In this document: one piece after another, positions 8,684 through 16,520 of the stretch | Numbering within the stretch: the first letter of the stretch is position 1 | Layout: every line of letters starts with the position of its first letter | Assembly: GCA_049299095.1 (NCBI GenBank) | Contig: JBAQWV010000161.1 | Span: 38,067 to 102,066, forward strand | DNA length: 64,000 nt | Direction of reading: 5' to 3' | From: JAAEKA01 sp049299095 | GTDB taxonomy: Bacteria > Chloroflexota > Anaerolineae > JAAEKA01 | The notes under the pieces: generated by a model | Told to the model about the DNA's origin: nothing | What the model saw: the letters and a program-made list of their open reading frames with translations, nothing else | Databases searched by the model: none | Translations under genes and position numbers: made by a program

Positions 8684-10636
8684 ATGAAGAATCTGAAGTT
8701 ACTCTCTCTGGTGGCCATTCTGGTCATCGCTTCCATGGTCCTTGCGGCTTGTCCGGCGCCTGCGCAGCCGGCAGCGCCTCAAGTGGTCACTCAGATCGTT
8801 GAGGTCGTGAAGGAAGTCGAGAAGACGGTGGAAGTCGTAAAGGAAGTCGAGAAGCCGGTTGAGGTCGTGAAGGAAGTCGCTGCTGAAGACTTTTCGACCC
8901 CCCACCCGATCCTGAGCGACGTCAAAGTCCGCCAGGCGATTGCCTACTGCCTGGATCGCAAGGCCTTGATCGCTTCCGTCTACCCCTATGTGGAAGATGG
9001 CACGACCCTGGAGATGGACTCCTTCCTGCCCAAGAGCCACTGGGCGTACAAGGGCCCCTATGCTGATATGCCCATGTTCGACGCCGAAAAGGGCAAGGCC
9101 CTGTTGGATGAAGCTGGCTGGACACTGCCCGAAGGCGCTGCCGTCCGCCAGAACGCTGCCGGCGAAACCCTCGCCGTGAAGTTCACGACCACCAACGCCC
9201 AATTCCGCCAGACTTGGTCCGCCGTGGCCCAGCAGAACCTGGCCGACTGCGGTATCCAGTTGATCACGAACTTCACCCCTGGTTCCTGGTGGTTTGGTGA
9301 TACGACGGGCCTCGCCCGCCGCGACTTCGAACTGGGCGCTTTCGCCTGGGTCGGCCAGGCCGATCCCAGTGGCCGCACCCTCTATGCCTGTGACCAGGTG
9401 CCCGTCCCCAGCAACAACTGGGAAGGCCAGAACTACATGGGCTGGTGCAATGAGACTGCCAGCGCCGCCATCGTGAAGGCTAACAACACCCTGATCCGCG
9501 ATGACCGTATTGCTGCTTATGACACCGTCCAGAAGGAATTCGCCAAGGACGTCGTCTCTATCCCCGTCTTCCAGCGTGCCGAGGCCGAAGCATGGAGCGC
9601 CAATCTTGAGGGCACCCGTGCAGATTCCACCGAGTATGCGACGGCCAACCTGCAGGAATGGAAACTGGCTGACGGCGGCGATACCATCGTCATCGGCATG
9701 ACCCAGGAACCGGACAGCATGTGGAGCCTGGTCTCCAGCATGGCCGCCCAGCGTTTGGTGATCATCCCCGCCAAGGGCGTTATGACCACGCAGTACAGCT
9801 ATGACTTCCAGGCTGCCCAGCAGGATGGCCTCTCGACGATTGAAAGTGGCCTGGCCACCAACGATTCGGTCGAGGTCAAGGCTGGCGATATGGTGTATAG
9901 CGCCAGCGGCGAAACCGTGGCTCTGGAAGCCGGCGTCAAGGTCTTCGATGCCGAGGGTAAAGAAGTTGAGTTCACCGGCTCCGAGACTATCATGATGCCG
10001 CAGTTGAAGGTCACCTACAAGGTGAAGCCTTACACCTGGAGCGATGGTACCGCCGGTTCCGTGGCTGACATGGAATTGGGCTTCAAGGTTGACTGCGACA
10101 AGGAATCGGGTGCGGTTGAGTTCATCACCTGCAATGCGATCCAGGACAAGACCTTCGCTGCCGATGCGCTGGAAGCGACCGTGACCTATGTTCCTGGTTT
10201 CCAGGCCCCGACCTATCACCTGTATCCGTTCGCGATCTACCCGAGCCACCAGGTTCTGGCCGATGGCCGCAAACTGGCTGATGTGCCGGCTGCCGAATGG
10301 GCCACCCTGCCCGAGATCGCGGAAACTCCGCTCTCCTTCGGCCCCTACGCTGTCAAGGAATGGGTCAAGGGCCAGTCTCTGACCCTGGCAAAGAATGAAT
10401 TCTATGCTGGTGATGTGGCTACCCCGAACGTGATCTATGTCTTCGTGGCTGACACCAACCAGGCCGTGGCCCAGTTGCTGAACGGCGATGTGGACTATCT
10501 GGATGACTCGACCTTGGGCGCTGGCGCTGAAGTTCAGACCGTGATTGACGCTGCCAAGAGTACTGGCAACGTCAAGTATGAAATCAGCCCTTCCGCCACT
10601 TGGGAACACATTGACATCAACCTCTTCACCAAATAA
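8684..10636 (+). CDS. Peptide-type solute-binding lipoprotein with circularly permuted domain order
   Basis: 650 residues. Signal peptide with lipobox LAAC (Cys23), then three 10-residue repeats of the VEVVKEVEK type (about 39-68). After that comes the part that normally closes SBP_bac_5 proteins: SDVKVRQAIAYCLDRKAL at about residue 76, then the C-terminal lobe (AEKGKALLDEAGW, RRDFELGAFAWVGQADPSGR). Only at about residue 331 does the usual beginning appear (GDTIVIGMTQEPDSMWSL), followed by YTWSDGTAGSVADMELG and PLSFGPYAVKEWVKGQSLTL. It ends at TWEHIDINLFTK, the point where the DVKVRQAI block would normally follow. The order is therefore rotated. It starts after GGAGG and heads an operon with two permeases and two ATPases. 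Confidence 0.88.
   Translation: MKNLKLLSLVAILVIASMVLAACPAPAQPAAPQVVTQIVEVVKEVEKTVEVVKEVEKPVEVVKEVAAEDFSTPHPILSDVKVRQAIAYCLDRKALIASVYPYVEDGTTLEMDSFLPKSHWAYKGPYADMPMFDAEKGKALLDEAGWTLPEGAAVRQNAAGETLAVKFTTTNAQFRQTWSAVAQQNLADCGIQLITNFTPGSWWFGDTTGLARRDFELGAFAWVGQADPSGRTLYACDQVPVPSNNWEGQNYMGWCNETASAAIVKANNTLIRDDRIAAYDTVQKEFAKDVVSIPVFQRAEAEAWSANLEGTRADSTEYATANLQEWKLADGGDTIVIGMTQEPDSMWSLVSSMAAQRLVIIPAKGVMTTQYSYDFQAAQQDGLSTIESGLATNDSVEVKAGDMVYSASGETVALEAGVKVFDAEGKEVEFTGSETIMMPQLKVTYKVKPYTWSDGTAGSVADMELGFKVDCDKESGAVEFITCNAIQDKTFAADALEATVTYVPGFQAPTYHLYPFAIYPSHQVLADGRKLADVPAAEWATLPEIAETPLSFGPYAVKEWVKGQSLTLAKNEFYAGDVATPNVIYVFVADTNQAVAQLLNGDVDYLDDSTLGAGAEVQTVIDAAKSTGNVKYEISPSATWEHIDINLFTK
8798..8887 (+). 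repeat. Three 30-base tandem repeats coding the lipoprotein linker
   Basis: Three in-frame 30-base units (8798-8827, 8828-8857, 8858-8887) encode VEVVKEVEKT, VEVVKEVEKP and VEVVKEVAAE. They form a charged, probably helical or coiled spacer between the lipid anchor and the binding domain. Copy number could change by recombination without a frameshift. Confidence 0.85.
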
Positions 10637-10699
10637 GTTTGGTCCTCGTCTGGATGAAGGCCATCAGGCTTCCATCCTTAACTGAACTTCGGTGACCGC

Positions 10700-10744
10700 A
10701 TCGGGCGGGCACGTCCGCTGGGATGGGCCCGCCCGATTGTTTTA
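10700..10744 (+). terminator. Hairpin between binding protein and permease genes
   Basis: ATCGGGCGGGC (10700-10710) pairs perfectly with GCCCGCCCGAT (10727-10737) and is followed by TGTTTTA. Such a partial terminator or 3' stabilising hairpin after the binding-protein gene is common in ABC operons and would leave the binding protein in excess over the membrane subunits. Confidence 0.6.
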
Positions 10745-10825
10745 GGCGCATCAAATACTCCTCTTCTTGGCGTGTTGTTAAACGTCGGGGGCGTGTCTTG
10801 ATTTTGCCCAGCAAGGAGGCGTTCG

Positions 10826-12043
10826 ATGACGAATTACCTGATCCGTCGTGTTTTCCAGATGGTGATTGTTGTACTCCTGGCCGCGCTGTTTACCTATTTC
10901 CTGTTTACTGTATCGCCGGGTGGCCCGCTCGCTGGTATCCAGCAGCAACAACGTCGCTTAACGCGAGAAGACATGGCCCGTTTGCGTGCCCAGTACGAAA
11001 TGGACTTCTACTGGCCCTACCGGTTCTCTCGCTGGCTGATCGGTCAGCCCAGCGGCCCCATTGTGATTGGCGGCCAGGAGCGCTTCACCAATCTCGCGGT
11101 TGGCTGTTATCTGCCTCGCGATGAGCAGCGTGTCGTGCAAGATGGTAAGGAAGTTATCCTGCCCAAAGGATGCGACCAGTATGTTTATCTGGCCGATATT
11201 CCTGAACTGCACCCCGCCAGCCGTTCCAGCAAGGGCATCTTGCGCGGCGACTTCGGTCAGTCAACGGTGATCCGGCCCGGTCGGCCCGTTTTCACCGAGA
11301 TGATGTCCCGCTTGCCGGCCACGCTGGAGTTGATGCTCCTTTCAACTTTCCTCTCCTTCCTGTTCGGTATCCCCATCGGCATCTATAGTGCGATCAAACA
11401 ATACTCGAAATTCGACTATACCTTTACGATGATTTCGTTTATTGGATCGGCCATGCCAACCTTCTTCTTTGGTCTTTTGCTGATACTGCTGTTATCAGTA
11501 TTTCCCAACCTCGTCCAAGATCAGTTACCCTGGTTACCGCGCCTCCCACCCGGCTCGCGCCTTGCTGTTCGCCCGTATGATGTGGCGAACTGGCTGCCGC
11601 GCGTTCAACCGGGCACCGGGATGGATCGCTTCCTTCATTTACTCATGCCGGTCGGCGTGTTGACCTTCTTCTACATGGCAACCTGGAGCCGCTTCGTGCG
11701 TTCCTCGATGCTAGAGGTCATGCGTCAGGACTATGTTCGCACGGCACGCGCCAAGGGTCTTAAGGAACGCACTGTGATCGTCAAACATGCGTTGCGGAAT
11801 GCTTTGATCCCCTTTGTAACCGTGGCTGTCTTGACAATTCCTGGCTTTTTCTCCGGCGCAATTATCACCGAAACAGTCTTTGCCTGGCCGGGAATGGGGC
11901 GCTTGTACTTCGATGCGCTAGCGCGCAGCGATTGGCCGATTGCTCTGGCCTTCATCTTCATCTCGGCACTGCTGACCGTGATTGCCACCTTGCTGGGTGA
12001 CATTCTCTATACGGTAGTAGATCCGCGCATCAAGTACAATTAG
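10826..12043 (+). CDS. Peptide ABC transporter permease (DppB/OppB-like) with a large external insertion
   Basis: 405 residues, some 70-100 longer than usual DppB. The N-terminus (MTNYLIRRVFQMVIVVLLAA) and SPGGPLAG are typical. The EAA loop that docks the ATPase is present (YVRTARAKGLKERTVIVKHA). Extra length comes from an insertion after the first transmembrane segment (about residues 75-135, with Cys in AVGCYLPRDE and KGCDQYVY) and from another loop near LPRLPPGSRLAVRPYD. Both lie in predicted external regions, where the binding protein docks. AAGGAGG precedes the ATG by 7 bases. It probably pairs with the permease at 12096. Confidence 0.9.
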   Translation: MTNYLIRRVFQMVIVVLLAALFTYFLFTVSPGGPLAGIQQQQRRLTREDMARLRAQYEMDFYWPYRFSRWLIGQPSGPIVIGGQERFTNLAVGCYLPRDEQRVVQDGKEVILPKGCDQYVYLADIPELHPASRSSKGILRGDFGQSTVIRPGRPVFTEMMSRLPATLELMLLSTFLSFLFGIPIGIYSAIKQYSKFDYTFTMISFIGSAMPTFFFGLLLILLLSVFPNLVQDQLPWLPRLPPGSRLAVRPYDVANWLPRVQPGTGMDRFLHLLMPVGVLTFFYMATWSRFVRSSMLEVMRQDYVRTARAKGLKERTVIVKHALRNALIPFVTVAVLTIPGFFSGAIITETVFAWPGMGRLYFDALARSDWPIALAFIFISALLTVIATLLGDILYTVVDPRIKYN

Positions 12044-12095
12044 CCTCAAGGCGTGCAAACCCTTGAAGCTCAGATAATTGATTGGGAGTAAACCT

Positions 12096-13097
12096 ATGGC
12101 AACAGTAGCTCAACCCGTTTTCCCGCGGGAAGCGGCTGAAGAGGAAAAGACTGAGGGCCAGCTACGAGTTATCTTGCGACGTTTTAGACGTCACCGACTC
12201 GCGGTCATCTCGCTCATCCTGATCGGCCTGATCTTTCTGGCTTCCCTGCTCGCTCCCGTGCTCGCACCGTTTGAGCGCGACGCAATTGACCTTTCTTCGA
12301 ATACCCGCCCTGCACCTCCTGGCACAGTAGATGCCAGTGGCCGTGTTCACTACTTGGGAATTGATCACTTGGGGCGTGACTTGTTCACACGTGTGTTATA
12401 CGCCGCGCGCGTCTCCATGTCCATCGCTATCCTGGTGGTGTTGATCTCGGAAACTTTTGGTTCGCTGATTGGTGCAGTCGCAGGCTATTACGGTGGCTGG
12501 GTAGATACATTTATTTCGCGTGTCATCGAATTTATGTTGACAATTCCTCAGCTTCCTATTTTGTTGATCATCTCGGCCATTTTATTGCGTCGTGATGTCG
12601 TCTTACCGCTACCAGGCTTTCTGGACCGCTTTTTAAGCAGCTTGCTGCTGGCTCCCCCGCGTGAAGCGCAGAAGGTGGTCGTTCTCGTCCTGGTACTGGT
12701 TATCTTTGGCTGGCTCGGTGCAGCCCGCTTGATGCGCGGTATGGCGCTTTCGCTGAGCAAGCAGGACTTCGTCGAGGCCCTGCGCGCGTCTGGCGCTTCC
12801 GATGCCCGCATCATCTTCCGGCATATCATCCCCAACGGTCTGGCCCCCATTCTGGTCAACGCCAGCCTCGGCTTGGGCGGCGTAATCGTGACTGAATCGG
12901 CACTGAGCTTCCTCGGCCTCGGTGTGCAGGACCCAACGCCAACCTGGGGTAATATGCTCTCCCTGTCCCAAAGCTATATGTTCCAACACCCCTGGCTACC
13001 GTTAGTGCCTGGTGTTTTGTTGGTCATCGTGTCTATCGGTTTCAACTTCATCGGCGACGGCCTGCGAGACGCCCTTGATCCACGCCTGAAACGGTAG
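12096..13097 (+). CDS. Peptide ABC transporter permease (DppC/OppC-like)
   Basis: 333 residues. The cytoplasmic N-terminus has the typical LRRFRRHRLAVISLILIGLI; HYLGIDHLGRDLFTRVLYAARVS is the family hallmark before the core membrane domain, and the EAA loop is VEALRASGASDARIIFRHI. An unusual hydrophilic insertion (VLPLPGFLDRFLSSLLLAPP) lies between core segments. The ATG at 12096 follows GGGAG by 7 bases; an in-frame ATG 18 bases earlier lacks a site. It forms the channel together with the permease at 10826. Confidence 0.9.
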   Translation: MATVAQPVFPREAAEEEKTEGQLRVILRRFRRHRLAVISLILIGLIFLASLLAPVLAPFERDAIDLSSNTRPAPPGTVDASGRVHYLGIDHLGRDLFTRVLYAARVSMSIAILVVLISETFGSLIGAVAGYYGGWVDTFISRVIEFMLTIPQLPILLIISAILLRRDVVLPLPGFLDRFLSSLLLAPPREAQKVVVLVLVLVIFGWLGAARLMRGMALSLSKQDFVEALRASGASDARIIFRHIIPNGLAPILVNASLGLGGVIVTESALSFLGLGVQDPTPTWGNMLSLSQSYMFQHPWLPLVPGVLLVIVSIGFNFIGDGLRDALDPRLKR

Positions 13098-13104
13098 GAT
13101 AACT

Positions 13105-14208
13105 ATGAGCGAAAAGAAGAACAACAACACACCGTCTAAAGTCCTGCTGGACGTGAGCGGACTCAAGACATACTTCTTCACAGAAGCAGGCGTGGTGCAG
13201 GCCGTCAATGGCGTAGACTTCACCATCGGCGAAGGCCAGGTCATGGGGCTGGTCGGCGAGTCAGGCTCCGGCAAGAGCGTGACTTCCCTGTCCATCATGC
13301 GCTTGCTGGGCGGCTCCGGCAAGGTCGTGGGGGGCAAGGTCATGCTGCGCGACCGCGATCTGGTTACCTTGCCCGAAGAGGAAATGGTCAAGCTGCGCGG
13401 CGGTGAGCTATCCATGATCTTCCAGCAGCCCACCAGCTGCTTGAATCCGATCTTCCGTGTCGGCGATCAGGTCGCTGAAGTGTTAATTCAGCACCAGGAT
13501 ATGACCAAAGAACAGGCTTGGGATCGCGCTGTCGAAATGCTGGGTCGTGTCGGCATCCCCGATCCGGGCCGTCGCGCCAAATCCTTCCCGCATGAAATCT
13601 CCGGCGGCCAGGCCCAGCGCGTCATGATCGCAATGGCTCTGTCTTGCTTGCCGGACTTGCTGATTGCCGACGAACCCACCACCGCACTCGATGTGACCAT
13701 TCAGGCCCAAATTCTCGATCTGATGCGCCGCATGCAGAGTGAGCTGGGCACAACCATCCTGCTCATCACCCACGACCTCGGCGTTATCGCCGAGATGTGC
13801 GACTATGTCGCTGTCATGTATGCCGGGTTGATCGTTGAGTACGCCGATGTGCATACCCTCTTCGACAACCCCATGCATCCTTACACGGAAGGCTTGATGG
13901 CAGCCATTCCCGTTCTCGGCGACATCCGCGATTCCCTGGCCGTGATCCCCGGCACCGTTCCCGACCTGATTAACCTGCCGTCGGGCTGCAAATTCTCACC
14001 GCGTTGTCCTTATGCCAAACCAGTGTGTAGTGAGCAGGAACCGCCATTGATCGAAGCCCAACCTGGACATCGCGTGCGCTGCTGGATCCACAATCCAACC
14101 ACCAGCGCACAATGGGCCGGGTATACCAAGACCGACTGGCGCTTCACCGGCGAGGAAGTTTTCGTCGCCAGTACGCCAGCCTCCACAGGAGGAAGCAATG
14201 GCCGATAA
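13105..14208 (+). CDS. Peptide ABC transporter ATPase (DppD/OppD-like)
   Basis: 367 residues. Walker A GESGSGKS, signature ISGGQAQRV (Ala in place of the usual Arg at the sixth position), Walker B LLIADEPTTALD, H-loop LITHDLG. The C-terminal CKFSPRCPYAKPVC marks the oligopeptide family. A C-terminal tail of about 35 residues (WAGYTKTDWRFTGEEV and on) exceeds the usual length. It follows the permease by 7 bases and overlaps the next gene by 11. Confidence 0.92.
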   Translation: MSEKKNNNTPSKVLLDVSGLKTYFFTEAGVVQAVNGVDFTIGEGQVMGLVGESGSGKSVTSLSIMRLLGGSGKVVGGKVMLRDRDLVTLPEEEMVKLRGGELSMIFQQPTSCLNPIFRVGDQVAEVLIQHQDMTKEQAWDRAVEMLGRVGIPDPGRRAKSFPHEISGGQAQRVMIAMALSCLPDLLIADEPTTALDVTIQAQILDLMRRMQSELGTTILLITHDLGVIAEMCDYVAVMYAGLIVEYADVHTLFDNPMHPYTEGLMAAIPVLGDIRDSLAVIPGTVPDLINLPSGCKFSPRCPYAKPVCSEQEPPLIEAQPGHRVRCWIHNPTTSAQWAGYTKTDWRFTGEEVFVASTPASTGGSNGR

Positions 14209-15250
14209 ACTAGGTGCCACCAACAAGGATATGTTGGTCGTTCAAGACCTGAAAAAATACTTCCCTGTGCGTTCCGGCCTCCTCCAACGCGTCAATGCTT
14301 GGGTCAAGGCCGTGGACGGGGTGAGCTTCACGATCCGCGAAGGCGAAACCCTGGGGCTGGTAGGCGAGTCGGGCTGTGGCAAAACCACCGTCGGGCGCAC
14401 CATTCTCCGCCTGGTCCCTTCCAACGGCGGCAGCGTGTTCTTTGACGGCGAAGATGTCTTTAGCATGAGCAAGCGCGCGTTCAAGCCAATGCGCCGTAAC
14501 ATGCAGATCGTCTTCCAGGACCCCTATTCGTCGCTTGATCCTCGTATGCCGGTTGGCGAGATCATCTCCGAAGGCATGATGATTCACGGCATCGGCACGC
14601 CAAAGGAACGCTCGGAAACTGTCAGCGAGTTGCTGAAGACTGTCGGTATGAATCCATACCACGCACGCCGGTATCCGCATGAATTCTCCGGCGGCCAGCG
14701 GCAGCGCATCGGCATCGCCCGCGCGTTGGCCCTGAAACCGCGCTTCATCGTCTGCGACGAACCGGTGTCCGCACTGGACGTATCCGTGCAGTCTGCCGTG
14801 CTGAACCTGCTGCGCTCCTTACAGCATCAATTCGGTCTGACTTATCTCTTCATCGCACACAATCTGAGCGTGGTAGAGCACATCAGCGACCGCGTAGGCG
14901 TCATGTACCTGGGCAAGATGGTTGAGCTAACCACGCGCGAGGCCCTCTTCCGCAATCCGTTGCATCCCTACACCCAGGCGCTGCTGTCGGCCATCCCCAT
15001 GCCCGATCCTGAACACAAACAGGAACGCATCGTACTGACGGGAGACGTGCCCTCCCCGCTCAATCCGCCATCCGGCTGCCGCTTCCATCCGCGCTGCCCG
15101 CGTATGATGGACATCTGCAAGCAGGAGGACCCTGTCTTCGAACAGAAGCACCCCGACCACTGGGTCGCCTGCCATCTGTACACCTCCACCGGCGAGCTGA
15201 CGCCCCAGGCACTGGCAACCAACGGCGCAGTTACCACAGCCACACTGTAA
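14198..15250 (+). CDS. Peptide ABC transporter ATPase (DppF/OppF-like)
   Basis: 350 residues. Walker A GESGCGKTT, signature FSGGQRQRIGIARAL, Walker B FIVCDEPVSALD, H-loop FIAHNLS (Asn in place of the common Asp). The C-terminal CRFHPRCPRMMDIC is the oligopeptide extension. GGAGG lies 5 bases before the ATG, inside the previous gene. It is the last gene of the operon that starts with the permuted lipoprotein, and a terminator follows 20 bases after its stop. Confidence 0.92.
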   Translation: MADKLGATNKDMLVVQDLKKYFPVRSGLLQRVNAWVKAVDGVSFTIREGETLGLVGESGCGKTTVGRTILRLVPSNGGSVFFDGEDVFSMSKRAFKPMRRNMQIVFQDPYSSLDPRMPVGEIISEGMMIHGIGTPKERSETVSELLKTVGMNPYHARRYPHEFSGGQRQRIGIARALALKPRFIVCDEPVSALDVSVQSAVLNLLRSLQHQFGLTYLFIAHNLSVVEHISDRVGVMYLGKMVELTTREALFRNPLHPYTQALLSAIPMPDPEHKQERIVLTGDVPSPLNPPSGCRFHPRCPRMMDICKQEDPVFEQKHPDHWVACHLYTSTGELTPQALATNGAVTTATL

Positions 15251-15270
15251 AATTAGATTGTTCCTTCACC

Positions 15271-15303
15271 TAAAAAGCCGCACCGTAATGGTGTGGCTTT
15301 TTA
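15271..15303. terminator. Bidirectional intrinsic terminator
   Basis: TAAAAAGCCGCACC (15271-15284) pairs with GGTGTGGCTTTTTA (15290-15303), a long stem with A/T runs on both sides. It separates the convergent peptide operon and the CDF transporter gene, whose stop codon lies inside it. Confidence 0.85.
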
Positions 15304-16230
15304 GGTTTGCAAGTCGGTGGTTGGCTCCATGTTCGACATGCCGCCGACCAGGTGACCATCCCACGAAGCCGCATCTTCGCGCGGCTCAATATGGATCGTG
15401 ACAAAGGTGTTGGGCAACGCGTTCTCAATGCGCGTCTCGATCTCCGTTGCCACATCATGCGCTTTCTGCACAGTATCGCTGCCCGGCACCAGCAGATGAA
15501 AGTCAATAAAGCGTCGCGCACCGGATTTGCGCGTGCGCAGCGCGTGATAGGGCGTGTCCGGCCCGACCACCGCGTCAATGGCTTCCTGCACAATCATCAC
15601 TTCGCGCGCTGGCAGGGCCATGTCCATCAGCCCAGCAGTGGAGCGGCGCAGCAACTGCACCCCCGTCCACACAATGTTCAACGCCACACCCATTGCCAGC
15701 AGCGGGTCGAGCGTCTGCCACCCAGTCAGCGCCACCAACGCCACGCCCACCACCACCACGATGGAAGTCCACACATCCGTCATCAGGTGATGGGCATCGG
15801 CTTCCAGCGCGATGCTATCCTGCTCCCGCGCCACCCGCAGCAACACGCGCGATACACCGAAGTTGATAACAGAAGCAACCAGTGCAATCGCTCCGCCCAG
15901 CCCTACATTATCTACCGGCGCAGGGTGCAACAGGCGCTGCGCCGCGGAAATGATAATGCTGCCCGCAGCAAAGAGAATCAGCGTACCTTCCGCACCGCTG
16001 GAGAAGTACTCGGCCTTGTCATGGCCGTAGGCATGATTGCTGTCTGGCGGTCGGTCAGCATAGCTGACAGCCGCAAACGCGATCAGCGACGCCGTCAAGT
16101 TGACGAGCGATTCCACTGCATCTGACAGCAAGCCAACAGAATCAGTCAGGTAAAAAGCTGTGAACTTGAGTAACAAGGTGGCGATGCTGGCGGCCACCGA
16201 AAGCAGAGCAACACGTCGGGTAATAGACAT
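15301..16230 (-). CDS. Cation diffusion facilitator (CDF) metal efflux transporter
   Basis: 309 residues, typical for CDF proteins, which exchange protons for Zn, Fe, Mn or similar divalent metals across the inner membrane. Visible are TM1 (VALLSVAASIATLLLKFTAF), the conserved LLSDAVESLVN metal-site helix, HAYGHDKAEYFSSG and EADAHHLMTDVWTSIVVVVG, which carries the second HxxxD metal pair. The C-terminal cytoplasmic domain (YHALRTRKSGARRFIDFHL, VTIHIEPREDA) is present. The ATG at 16230 begins directly at the membrane domain; longer in-frame starts add a poorly conserved extension. The metal is not deducible. Confidence 0.9.
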   Translation of the reverse strand: MSITRRVALLSVAASIATLLLKFTAFYLTDSVGLLSDAVESLVNLTASLIAFAAVSYADRPPDSNHAYGHDKAEYFSSGAEGTLILFAAGSIIISAAQRLLHPAPVDNVGLGGAIALVASVINFGVSRVLLRVAREQDSIALEADAHHLMTDVWTSIVVVVGVALVALTGWQTLDPLLAMGVALNIVWTGVQLLRRSTAGLMDMALPAREVMIVQEAIDAVVGPDTPYHALRTRKSGARRFIDFHLLVPGSDTVQKAHDVATEIETRIENALPNTFVTIHIEPREDAASWDGHLVGGMSNMEPTTDLQT

Positions 16231-16485
16231 AAGATAAAAGGGAGTTATACAGTCAGTTTGTGGATCGTCATCGCCTGATTTCCTGGCCAAGACTTCACCG
16301 CTTGAGCCGCGAAGCGCCCCGCCGAGGAGCAAATGACACAAATCGGCCAGTACTACGCGGCAAAGAACACCAGCCTCAGCCCGCGCCCGGCCCGGCGGGA
16401 CTTCGTGCGTTTCAGACGACAAATTGGATCAGCCTGAGCAGTATACAACGATGTGCGCCGTGCAGAAAAATAGCGCACTGAAGGC

Positions 16486-16514
16486 TTGGGCGTCCAGCCT
16501 TGCACAAGTATAAT
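16486..16514 (+). promoter_or_regulatory. Promoter giving a leaderless helicase mRNA
   Basis: TTGGGC (16486-16491), 17-base spacer, perfect TATAAT (16509-16514). Only six bases separate the -10 box from the ATG at 16521, so transcription should begin at the start codon. No Shine-Dalgarno sequence is present, in keeping with a leaderless transcript. The stretch 16231-16485 holds nothing else I can support. Confidence 0.65.
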
Positions 16515-16520
16515 GCCCTC

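Noticed and set aside
8798..8887. CRISPR-like or noncoding tandem repeat
   Set aside because: The repeats are in frame, 30 bases with no spacers, and encode a linker typical of lipoproteins.
8699..10609. 636-residue minus-strand frame opposite the permuted lipoprotein
   Set aside because: Codon-bias shadow; the plus-strand frame has signal peptide, ribosome binding site and family motifs.
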